Shown here: positions 18,828-25,411 of the stretch, piece after piece
Numbering within the stretch: the first letter of the stretch is position 1
Layout: each line of letters starts with the position of its first letter
Origin: Bacillota bacterium
GTDB lineage: Bacteria > Bacillota > Clostridia > Oscillospirales > Acutalibacteraceae
NCBI GenBank assembly: GCA_023458755.1
Contig: JAEWYE010000073.1
Coordinates: 52,781-116,780 of the forward strand
Reading direction: 5' to 3'
Length of the DNA: 64,000 nucleotides
Made by a program: the position numbers and the translations under genes
The notes under the pieces: model-generated
What the model saw: only the letters and a program-made list of their open reading frames with translations
Databases searched by the model: none
What the model was told of the DNA's origin: nothing

Positions 18828-18856
18828 TTGACAAACATACGCTCCTGTAGTATTAT
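18828..18856 (+). promoter_or_regulatory. Promoter of the thiT transcript
   Basis: TTGACA (18828-18833), a 17-bp spacer and TATTAT (18851-18856). It overlaps the end of the phosphatase gene and drives the riboswitch leader that begins about 7 nt later. Confidence 0.82.
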
Positions 18857-18865
18857 AGCAGACGA

Positions 18866-18961
18866 GCTGAATAGTGGGGTGCTGAGTGTTTCTCGGCTGA
18901 GAGGAAGCAAATGAGCTTCAAACCCTTAACCTGATCTGGATAATGCCAGCGTAGGAAAACG
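18866..18961 (+). promoter_or_regulatory. TPP riboswitch (THI element)
   Basis: The aptamer core is clear: GGGGTGCT, CGGCTGAGAGG, then AACCCTTAACCTGATCTGG and ATAATGCCAGCGTAGG. These are the conserved thiamine-pyrophosphate sensing strands. It is followed directly by an intrinsic terminator (18972-19009) and then by thiT, so TPP binding should switch off expression by premature termination. Confidence 0.96.
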
Positions 18962-18971
18962 AATGATAGTT

Positions 18972-19009
18972 ACGCTTTGTGGCATTGCCGCAAGGCGTTT
19001 TTCTTTTGG
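18972..19009 (+). terminator. Riboswitch expression-platform terminator
   Basis: A 12-bp stem (18972-18983 with 18987-18998, two G-U pairs) and an ATT loop, followed by a U-rich tail. It lies right after the TPP aptamer and upstream of the thiT start, as expected for an OFF switch. Confidence 0.88.
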
Positions 19010-19082
19010 TTTTAATTACATAGCAGCAGGGAACTCAGTTCGACTATTATTTCAAATGGAAATTGAAAGGACTGCTTCACGA

Positions 19083-19658
19083 ATGAAAAAGCAAAACACG
19101 ACCCTCATCCTTGTTGAGTGCGCACTCATGATCGCTATGTCTACCGTACTTGCCATGCTTAAAATTATTGAGCTGCCGCAGGGCGGTGCCGTTACCTGTG
19201 CCAGTATGGTGCCGATAGTTATCCTCTCCTTCCGCCACGGCCCCAAGTGGGGACTTACCGCCGCGTTTGCGCAAAGTCTTTTGCAGATGATTATCAAATT
19301 CGACGCACCTCCCGCAAAAACATTTCTCGCGTTTGCCTTGGTTATTTTGCTGGATTATGTTATTGCGTTCACGGCAATCGGTTCGGCTTCTATTTTTGGA
19401 AAACCGTTCAAAAACAGAATTGTCAGTGTCGGTGTAGGTGCTTTCTGTGTTTCTGTTTTGCGCTTCCTTTGCAGCTTTTTGTCCGGCATTGTCAACTGGG
19501 GTTCCTATGCTCCTCAAGGCACGCCGGTTTGGCTGTATTCACTGACTTATAACGGCTCTTATATGATTCCGGAAGCAATCATCACGGTAGTTGTTTCTAT
19601 TTTGCTGATTCAGGTGCTGGACCGCATTGAGAAAAGAACTCCGCAAAAAGCAAACTGA
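19083..19658 (+). CDS. thiT: Thiamine ECF transporter substrate-binding protein ThiT
   Basis: 191 residues, six hydrophobic helices. The start ATG 19083 (MKKQNTTLILVECALMIAMS) is chosen because the longer frame begins inside the riboswitch terminator; GAAAGGA lies upstream. Family residues include ELPQGGAVTCASMVPIVILSFRHG in loop/helix 1-3, and NWGSYAP with YNGSYMIPE near the end, which form the thiamine site in known ThiT proteins. It needs the shared ECF energising module, which is not in this window. Regulation is by the upstream TPP riboswitch. Confidence 0.95.
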   Translation: MKKQNTTLILVECALMIAMSTVLAMLKIIELPQGGAVTCASMVPIVILSFRHGPKWGLTAAFAQSLLQMIIKFDAPPAKTFLAFALVILLDYVIAFTAIGSASIFGKPFKNRIVSVGVGAFCVSVLRFLCSFLSGIVNWGSYAPQGTPVWLYSLTYNGSYMIPEAIITVVVSILLIQVLDRIEKRTPQKAN

Positions 19659-19680
19659 ACCGCCAAAAACCACTGTTGAA

Positions 19681-19726
19681 AAAGGGAGCATTGCAAAATG
19701 AAGTTTCATTTTGCAATGCTCCCTTT
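19681..19726. terminator. Bidirectional terminator between thiT and the histidine kinase gene
   Basis: A long perfect inverted repeat of about 20 bp (arms starting at 19681 and ending at 19726), with an A-run on one side and a T-run on the other. It can stop transcription from both convergent genes. Confidence 0.9.
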
Positions 19727-19732
19727 TCTATA

Positions 19733-21055
19733 TCAAGATTCCTGAGCCTGCGTGTTTAGCATGACGGACACCTGAAACTCTTTTCCTTCATAGGTAAAAT
19801 TTGCAAAACCATTGTATTTTGCCGCAACAGCGCGAATGGAAGATATTCCGATTCCCTCCTGATGCTCACGTTTGTGTGAGAAAAACATACCATTCTTTTC
19901 TTCTACGAGTCCATCAAAACTGTTGTCAACCGTGATACCCAACATTTCTCCGCGTAGTTCGGATTTGAGGTGGATATATTTATGCTCTCCCTTCATTCTC
20001 CTGCATGCTTCCAACGCATTCTCCAGGCAGTTCCCAAGAATAATACACAAGTCGCAGTCTAAAATTCCAATTTTCTGCGGAAGCTGCAGATCAGCCGAAA
20101 CAGAAATCCCTTCTTTGTTTGCATTTTCCATACAATGCTGCACAATCGCGTTTGCGGCATAATTTTCACATAGAATAAGTTCCGTATCCTTTGGAAGTGA
20201 GCTTCTATATTGCTTTAAATAGTCCAACAAGCCATTTTGGTCGTTACTCTGTAAATATGCTTCAATTACGGACAAATGGTGTCTGATATCATGCCGAGCG
20301 ACTTTTGTTTCCGCAATGCGGTCACTAAGGCTTTTATAGGTTTCCTCTTCAACTATAAGTAAAAGGTTAATCATACGGACATTTTCTTTTAATCTGGCAT
20401 TTTCGTTGGTTTCAGTAAACATTTTAATTACTACTAAAAATGTGGTATATAAACAGAACGGCATAGTAATGAGAATAATGACATACTGCCAGCTCTGGAT
20501 TAAATTTTCCTTATCAACACAAACAGTTAACGCAATTGCATAGCATAATGGGATAATCCATAGGTAATTCCATGTTTTGCAATTCTCTAACATTAATAAC
20601 GGAACTAATTTTTTATATAAAACTAAAATTAAAGGCAATGTAATAATGAAGATACATAAATGAATATGGATGAGTGGCACATTATAGCCACTTGTAAATC
20701 CGTATTGAGGAAAAATATGCATGGTTAGCCAGTTAGAGATTCCCATAATTAAGCCGGCATAGTTTGTTTGCAGCAAAAATATAAAAGATAATTTTGTGGG
20801 CGGCATTTTTACTGTGGCCGCATAAAATAGGAAGTAAACTATTAGCCAACCCAAAAAAGTGAATTTTACAAGAGAATAGGGTATGAAATTGTTTGTATAA
20901 TTATAAATAAACTGTACGGCAGCAATAAGAAACAGAAGAGGGCCTAATTTTTTCCATGGCACACGTAATTTATCAGGAAAGGGCAGATAGCATAAAACGG
21001 CATAAGGAAAGATGTCTAAAAATTCTCCAAGCGGAAGCAAAAGCGGATCATGCAT
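19733..21055 (-). CDS. Sensor histidine kinase, GHKL/AgrC-like
   Basis: About 440 residues. The N-terminal half has roughly six hydrophobic helices. The phosphoacceptor region is KVARHDIRHHLSVIEAYLQS, the N box is LGNCLENALEACRRM and the G box is EGIGISSIRAVAAKYNG. This is the architecture of peptide-sensing AgrC-type kinases that pair with LytTR regulators. The ATG at 21055 overlaps the end of the regulator gene by 8 nt (ATGCATGA) and has GGGGGCAACAAG upstream, so the pair is coupled. No agrD-like propeptide or agrB is visible next to it, so the signal is unknown. Confidence 0.9.
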   Translation of the reverse strand: MHDPLLLPLGEFLDIFPYAVLCYLPFPDKLRVPWKKLGPLLFLIAAVQFIYNYTNNFIPYSLVKFTFLGWLIVYFLFYAATVKMPPTKLSFIFLLQTNYAGLIMGISNWLTMHIFPQYGFTSGYNVPLIHIHLCIFIITLPLILVLYKKLVPLLMLENCKTWNYLWIIPLCYAIALTVCVDKENLIQSWQYVIILITMPFCLYTTFLVVIKMFTETNENARLKENVRMINLLLIVEEETYKSLSDRIAETKVARHDIRHHLSVIEAYLQSNDQNGLLDYLKQYRSSLPKDTELILCENYAANAIVQHCMENANKEGISVSADLQLPQKIGILDCDLCIILGNCLENALEACRRMKGEHKYIHLKSELRGEMLGITVDNSFDGLVEEKNGMFFSHKREHQEGIGISSIRAVAAKYNGFANFTYEGKEFQVSVMLNTQAQES

Positions 21056-21773
21056 CTTGTTGCCCCCTAAGAGATGAAAAAAAGTAGCTGCTGTACTCGT
21101 CTTTGACCTTTTGGCGGCCGTTTTTATGAATCGGGACTTTCTCACCATTTGTTAGCTCAAAATCAGAGTCGAGTACATTTGTTATAAAGGTCATATTCAC
21201 AATGAAACTCCGGTGACACCATAAAAATGGAATCCCCCCAAGCGATTTTGAAATTTCGGCAAGAGGAGTATAGGTTTTAAAAGTTTTATGTACGGTATGG
21301 ATTAATACAGTCTTGCCGTACACTTCCGCATACAAAATATCTTTCAGCGGAATCTTCGTAAGATGTCGGTCGACTGTAATATTTATACATTTTGCACTAT
21401 CGGCAAAATATTTCACACAACGGTTTAAAGCTGTCTCAACTCCGCTGTATGTCAGAGGCTTTAAAAGATAATGGACAGCGCCAACCTCAAACCCCTCTGC
21501 TCTGAAATCCGGGCTTGTGGTTGTAAAAATAATCATGCAGTTCTCGTCCGATTCCCGGATTTTAAAAGCGGTATCAATACCGGTAAGACCATCCATATAA
21601 ATATCAAGGAATATTATTTTATAAGCATATTTCTGAAAGGCGGAAATAAGGTCTTCACCATTATCAAATGAATTTATCTTTATATCAAACATCTGTTTTT
21701 CGGCGTACTGCGATAGATATGTTACAAGTTTTTTTTGATCCTCACTTGAATCGTCACAAACTGCTATTTCCAC
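21048..21773 (-). CDS. LytTR-family response regulator
   Basis: 241 residues. The receiver domain has the acidic pair at D7/D8, the phospho-acceptor D57 in IIFLDIYMDG and the conserved Lys in VHYLLKPLTYSG. The C-terminal LytTR DNA-binding domain covers about residues 140-235 (ILYAEVYGKTVLIHT, CHRSFIVNM). It is cotranscribed with the kinase and probably regulates cell-surface or virulence-like functions as other LytTR regulators do; the targets are unknown. Confidence 0.92.
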   Translation of the reverse strand: MEIAVCDDSSEDQKKLVTYLSQYAEKQMFDIKINSFDNGEDLISAFQKYAYKIIFLDIYMDGLTGIDTAFKIRESDENCMIIFTTTSPDFRAEGFEVGAVHYLLKPLTYSGVETALNRCVKYFADSAKCINITVDRHLTKIPLKDILYAEVYGKTVLIHTVHKTFKTYTPLAEISKSLGGIPFLWCHRSFIVNMTFITNVLDSDFELTNGEKVPIHKNGRQKVKDEYSSYFFSSLRGQQDA

Positions 21774-21956
21774 AGCGTTTACCTCTCTCTTAATCCAATG
21801 TATTGCAAAAATGTTAGTGTATAGTCATAATATCACAAATCAGAAGGAAAATAAATTAACAAATTTTACTATTTACACTCATTTTTGACCATTTAAGAGC
21901 GAAACTTGTTACTTTGTTCTTTTAGAGATTGATTTGAGAAAATTTATTTTTTCATC

Positions 21957-21984
21957 TTGTCCTCCCGGCGATTTCATGTATAAT
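21957..21984 (+). promoter_or_regulatory. Probable promoter of the rubrerythrin gene
   Basis: TTGTCC (21957-21962), a 16-bp spacer and TATAAT (21979-21984), 58 bp upstream of the ATG. The remaining intergenic sequence (21774-21956) is AT-rich and shows no other signal I can name. Confidence 0.6.
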
Positions 21985-22041
21985 AATGGTAAGGATACCA
22001 AAACTATTTTGGAAACATATGCTTAAAGGAGGATTATCATC

Positions 22042-22581
22042 ATGGAATTGAAAGGCAGCAGAACCGAAGCCAATTTATTGGCCGCGTTCGCGGGGGAATC
22101 ACAGGCGCGCAACAAGTACACCTTCTATGCGTCACAGGCAAAAAAAGACGGTTTTGAGCAAATCGCCGCAATTTTTGAAGAGACCGCCAACAATGAAAAA
22201 GAACATGCAAAGCTGTGGTTTAAATATCTGCATAACGGTGCTGTCGGCAAGACGGCGGAGAATTTAGAGGATGCCGCGGCCGGCGAGCATTACGAATGGA
22301 CCGAGATGTATAAGGAGTTTGCCGAAGTCGCAAAAGAAGAGGGCTTTACCGAAATTGCGACGACGATGAATCTGATTGCAACCGTTGAAAAGAGCCATGA
22401 AGAACGCTATCGCAAATTGATTGCCAATCTCAAGGAAGACATTGTGTTTAAGTGCGGAGAAGAAACTGTCTGGGTTTGCCGCAATTGCGGATATATTCAC
22501 ATCGGCAAGACTGCACCGGCTATCTGCCCCGCGTGCAAGCATCCGCAGTCTTACTTTGAGCGTAAAGCGGAGAATTATTAA
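22042..22581 (+). CDS. Rubrerythrin
   Basis: 179 residues. The ferritin-like diiron domain has the ligand motifs in LLAAFAGESQARNKYTFYA, EETANNEKEHAKLWF and a second E-x6-Y/E-x-x-H set around residues 95-125. The C-terminal rubredoxin-like domain binds Fe(Cys)4 through CRNCGYIH and CPACKH. It reduces hydrogen peroxide in anaerobes, which fits a strict anaerobe host. AAAGGAGGATTATCATC precedes the ATG. Confidence 0.96.
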   Translation: MELKGSRTEANLLAAFAGESQARNKYTFYASQAKKDGFEQIAAIFEETANNEKEHAKLWFKYLHNGAVGKTAENLEDAAAGEHYEWTEMYKEFAEVAKEEGFTEIATTMNLIATVEKSHEERYRKLIANLKEDIVFKCGEETVWVCRNCGYIHIGKTAPAICPACKHPQSYFERKAENY

Positions 22582-22605
22582 AAGCAAAAAATATGATGAA
22601 AATAA

Positions 22606-22641
22606 GCAGGCCGATACCGGAATAAAACGGTATCGGCCTGC
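22606..22641. terminator. Terminator between the rubrerythrin and hxlR-type genes
   Basis: A 14-bp perfect stem (22606-22619 with 22628-22641) and an 8-nt loop. It serves convergent genes; the minus-strand side has the better U-containing tail. Confidence 0.82.
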
Positions 22642-22711
22642 TGCTTGTTCGCATTGTGATTTACGAATTATTTATTCTCTCCGTGTTCGGAAACATAATG
22701 CACTTTCAAGC

Positions 22712-23110
22712 TTATATCTTTGTCTGTGTTTTTTGCTTTTTTGCGCCCCATTCGGCCAACAAGGTGATGGCGGGGAGAAGCTCCGCACCAGTCGCGGTCA
22801 TTTTATATTCCACTCTGGGCGGTATTTCCTGAAACTGCTGACGTTCCACCAGCCCATCTGCTGTGAGTTCACGCAAACTTTGGCTGAGCATCATATCCGT
22901 GATACCCGAAATATCATTTTTTATTTCGCCGTAACGCCGGCCTTCCTGCTCATGCAACGCCCATAAAACATGAATTTTCCATTTGCCGCCGATTAAATTG
23001 GTGACAAATTTCAGAGGATTTTCGGGGGATGGTTCGACTTTCACTTTTTCAACGGCATCCTGCGGCTGCTCCACACGCTTTTGACGCTTCTTTTTCTTTT
23101 CTTTTTTCAT
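22712..23110 (-). CDS. HxlR-family transcriptional regulator
   Basis: 132 residues from the ATG at 23110, which has GGAG 9 nt upstream; the frame extends to an ATG at 23140 without a ribosome binding site. After a strongly basic, charged N-terminus (KKEKKKKRQKR) comes the HxlR winged helix: GGKWKIHVLWALHEQEGRRY, then SGITDMMLSQSLRELTADGL and RVEYKMTATG. Members often respond to electrophiles or oxidants. The lysine-rich extension of about 35 residues is longer than usual. The target is unknown. Confidence 0.87.
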   Translation of the reverse strand: MKKEKKKKRQKRVEQPQDAVEKVKVEPSPENPLKFVTNLIGGKWKIHVLWALHEQEGRRYGEIKNDISGITDMMLSQSLRELTADGLVERQQFQEIPPRVEYKMTATGAELLPAITLLAEWGAKKQKTQTKI

Positions 23111-23168
23111 ACACTGCATCTCCAAATCAAAGCTACTCATTTATATTGAGTGGCTTACTCCGACACCT

Positions 23169-23197
23169 ATCATAACATTTCAACCCGGAAATGTAAA
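23169..23197 (-). promoter_or_regulatory. Promoter of the HxlR-type regulator gene
   Basis: On the minus strand TTTACA (23197-23192), a 17-bp spacer and TATGAT (23174-23169), 59 bp upstream of the start at 23110. Confidence 0.65.
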
Positions 23198-23294
23198 GGA
23201 AATCCGGGAAAACAAAATTGGATAAACTTGCTTATTTGCGCAGATACTAAGGATGCGCTGATGAAAGCAATTCCGATCAGTGTATCCCTAAGAA

Positions 23295-23327
23295 AAGTCA
23301 ATTCACGTGGGCCTACCCAATTGACTT
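23295..23327. repeat. Inverted repeat upstream of the CBS gene
   Basis: Nine-base arms AAGTCAATT and AATTGACTT separated by 15 bases, 25 bp before the CBS-protein ATG. It could be an operator or a leader hairpin. There is no U-tract. Confidence 0.45.
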
Positions 23328-23351
23328 CAATTAAATTTTGGAGGTAATCAT

Positions 23352-23819
23352 ATGCAGGAAAAATCACAGGAAAAAGTGAAGGATATTATGAGCAAGCAAA
23401 TTGTTTCGGTAATGCCGAGCACAACCGCGCAGGACGCGGCGAAGCTGATGCAGCAAAACAACATAGGCTCGGTTCCGGTTGTGTCCGCGGGGGAAATTAA
23501 GGGGATCCTCACCGACCGTGATATTATTTTGCGCTGTGTAGCGTTCGGCAAAGACCCCACACAGGTAAGGGCAGAAGACATTATGACCAGCCATGTAGCG
23601 TGCTTGACCCCTGAACAGCCGGTAAAGGATGCTGTGAGTATGATGGCCACCGAGCAGGTGCGCCGTCTGCCGGTCGTTGAAAATGGGGTTATTCAGGGAA
23701 TCGTGAGCTTTTCGGATGTTGCGCGCCGTCATACCGGGCCTCAGGTTGCCGAAGCCATCGGGCAGATCAGCCAAACACAGGTACAGGAAGTCTGGAATGA
23801 CCAGAATAGCATAAGGTGA
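23352..23819 (+). CDS. Paired CBS-domain protein
   Basis: 155 residues consisting of two CBS motifs. The first is about residues 8-65 (VKDIMSKQIVSVMPSTTAQD to GILTDRDIILRCV), the second about 73-130 (AEDIMTSHVACLTPEQPVKD to GIVSFSDVARR). Such stand-alone pairs bind adenine nucleotides and act as sensors of energy state, but the partner is unknown. TTGGAGGTAATCAT precedes the ATG. Confidence 0.92.
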   Translation: MQEKSQEKVKDIMSKQIVSVMPSTTAQDAAKLMQQNNIGSVPVVSAGEIKGILTDRDIILRCVAFGKDPTQVRAEDIMTSHVACLTPEQPVKDAVSMMATEQVRRLPVVENGVIQGIVSFSDVARRHTGPQVAEAIGQISQTQVQEVWNDQNSIR

Positions 23820-23835
23820 CAAAAAGCCGTTCTAT

Positions 23836-23864
23836 TTGACAAATTGTTTCAAGTGCCGTATATT
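23836..23864 (+). promoter_or_regulatory. Promoter of the BASS transporter gene
   Basis: TTGACA (23836-23841), a 17-bp spacer and TATATT (23859-23864). The predicted transcript start (about 23871) leaves only around 9 nt before the ATG at 23880. Confidence 0.75.
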
Positions 23865-23879
23865 TTATAGATATACGAT

Positions 23880-24857
23880 ATGAAAGAATTTGGGGATGGA
23901 ACACCTTTGCGCTTTTTAACTTCATTTAACAAGTTTATTGAAAAATGGATGCCGCTTGTTACGCCCTCGTGCCTGATTGTCGGCATTTTGCTTGCCAATC
24001 AGCTGGAACCGCTGATTGGCTGTGTTCCGTGGCTGTTTGCGTTCATGACCTTTTCCGGAAGTCTCAGCTCCGGATTCCGCGATATAAAGCAGGTGGCGTT
24101 AAAGCCGCTGCCGCTTTTGGTTTGTCTGTTCCTTTTGCATGTGTGGATGCCGATACTGGCTTGCGGAGCCGGTAGTTTGCTGTTTCCTTCCCACCCGTAC
24201 CTAGTTACCGGTATTGTGCTGGAATTCGTGGTGCCAACCGGCATCGTCAGTCTCATTTGGGTGAGCATTTATCGCGGAAACCCGGCGCTGACCCTTTCGA
24301 TTATTCTGGTGGATACTTTGGTGGCACCGTTTTTGGTGCCGCTCAGCCTGAAAGTACTGGTTGGCTCCAATGTACAGATCAGTGTCTGGGGCATGATGAA
24401 GGATTTGCTGATTATGATTGCTATTCCTGCACTGCTTGCCATGACCTGCAATCAGGCGACGAAGGGAGGAGTAAAGACAACGCTTGCCCCAAAATTGGCG
24501 CCGTTCAGCAAGATATGCCTGATTCTGGTGGTGACTATTAATTCCACGAAAGTTACTCCGTTTGTAAAGCATATGAACGGTATCCTGATCGGTGTTGCGG
24601 CAACCATTCTGGTGCTTGCCGCGAGCGGATATGTTTGGGGAATCCTCGCCGCGCGCCTGCTTAAGCAGGACGATAAAACGCTTGTTTCGCTCATGTTCAA
24701 CGGAGGTATGCGGAATATCAGCGCGGGTGCGGTGATTGCCGGCTCCTTTTTCCCTGCGGAAGTTATGTTCCCCGTTATGATCGGCACGTTGTTTCAGCAG
24801 ATATTGGCCGGTACCTATGCGCACTTTCTTCCCCGCTTTCAGAGGAAGAAGCAGTAG
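23880..24857 (+). CDS. Bile acid:sodium symporter family (BASS) transporter
   Basis: 325 residues with about ten hydrophobic helices. It carries the repeat-type motifs VLEFVVPTGIVSLIWVSIYRG and NPALTLSIILVDTLVAPFLV of the first half and FNGGMRNISAGAVIAGSFFP of the second, which are the crossover regions of BASS/arsenite-type carriers. The substrate is not deducible. The ATG at 23880 has no ribosome binding site and is near the predicted +1. A TTG at 23907 has GGGGATGG 7 nt upstream and is a serious alternative, giving 316 residues. It ends before a clear terminator. Confidence 0.85.
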   Translation: MKEFGDGTPLRFLTSFNKFIEKWMPLVTPSCLIVGILLANQLEPLIGCVPWLFAFMTFSGSLSSGFRDIKQVALKPLPLLVCLFLLHVWMPILACGAGSLLFPSHPYLVTGIVLEFVVPTGIVSLIWVSIYRGNPALTLSIILVDTLVAPFLVPLSLKVLVGSNVQISVWGMMKDLLIMIAIPALLAMTCNQATKGGVKTTLAPKLAPFSKICLILVVTINSTKVTPFVKHMNGILIGVAATILVLAASGYVWGILAARLLKQDDKTLVSLMFNGGMRNISAGAVIAGSFFPAEVMFPVMIGTLFQQILAGTYAHFLPRFQRKKQ

Positions 24858-24898
24858 AAAAACAACCGATAATGAATAATGCGTTATTTGCGCAGTCA

Positions 24899-24929
24899 GG
24901 CTGTCTGAACGATCAGGCAGCCATTTTTC
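24899..24929 (+). terminator. Terminator after the BASS transporter gene
   Basis: A 10-bp stem (24899-24908 with 24913-24922, one G-U) with an ACGA loop, followed by ATTTTTCT. Confidence 0.85.
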
Positions 24930-24931
24930 TA

Positions 24932-24959
24932 TTGCAAATTATTCAATTTGTGATAGAAT
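24932..24959 (+). promoter_or_regulatory. Promoter of the small membrane protein pair
   Basis: TTGCAA (24932-24937), a 16-bp spacer and TAGAAT (24954-24959) with an extended -10 TGA just before it. It lies 51 bp upstream of the ATG at 25011. Confidence 0.65.
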
Positions 24960-25010
24960 GGAATAAATTGCTAATTTTACGAATTTTGATAGGTAGGAGG
25001 TGGCTTACCC

Positions 25011-25202
25011 ATGAACGCTCTGCTCGCGTCCATCCTCGGCGGTATCTGCCTGTTTGTTTATATACTGGTTTGCGGTATTCTGTTTCGCTCCTTTGGTATT
25101 TTCCTCCAAAAGTCTGACAGATTGAAATATATCCGATATAGACTCTATCGGTTTATTCGAAAGGTATTCCGTTTACACAAGAGAAGGGGAATAATGGAAT
25201 GA
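25011..25202 (+). CDS. Small membrane protein (63 aa), unknown
   Basis: It starts with AGGAGG 10 nt upstream of the ATG. Residues 5-33 form one hydrophobic helix (ASILGGICLFVYILVCGILF core), followed by a strongly basic tail (RYRLYRFIRKVFRLHKRRG). No family is recognised. Its TGA overlaps the ATG of a second small membrane ORF, and the pair has its own promoter and terminator, so it is probably a genuine two-gene unit. Confidence 0.6.
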   Translation: MNALLASILGGICLFVYILVCGILFRSFGIFLQKSDRLKYIRYRLYRFIRKVFRLHKRRGIME

Positions 25203-25354
25203 ACTACTTGTTGGGTATCCTGATACTTCTGATTGAAGGTGCCGTGATGATGCAGATTGCGGTATTTGTCGGTTCTAAAGTGTTTCATTTTTCTGCTATT
25301 ACAAAGTTTCTCCTCAAATCCATAAAAAAATCCAATAGGAGTCTGATGAAATAA
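25199..25354 (+). CDS. Small membrane protein (51 aa), unknown
   Basis: The ATG overlaps the stop of the preceding 63-residue ORF (ATGA), and AGAAGGGGAATA lies upstream. The product begins MNYLLGILILLIEGAVMMQI and has a single hydrophobic helix to about residue 25. A basic C-terminus follows (KFLLKSIKKSNRSLMK). Like its partner it is one helix plus a cationic tail. It resembles nothing I can name. Possible roles are a small membrane effector or a subunit; both are guesses. Confidence 0.55.
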   Translation: MNYLLGILILLIEGAVMMQIAVFVGSKVFHFSAITKFLLKSIKKSNRSLMK

Positions 25355-25374
25355 TCTCATTTTTTAAATCAAAG

Positions 25375-25405
25375 AGGCCGCCCTGTTTTAGTAACAGAGC
25401 GGCCT
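25375..25405. terminator. Bidirectional terminator between the small ORF pair and aspS
   Basis: A stem of about 12 bp with one mismatch (arms 25375-25387 and 25393-25405) and a short loop between convergent genes. It is followed by AAATTTTATT on the plus strand. Confidence 0.7.
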
Positions 25406-25411
25406 GAAATT

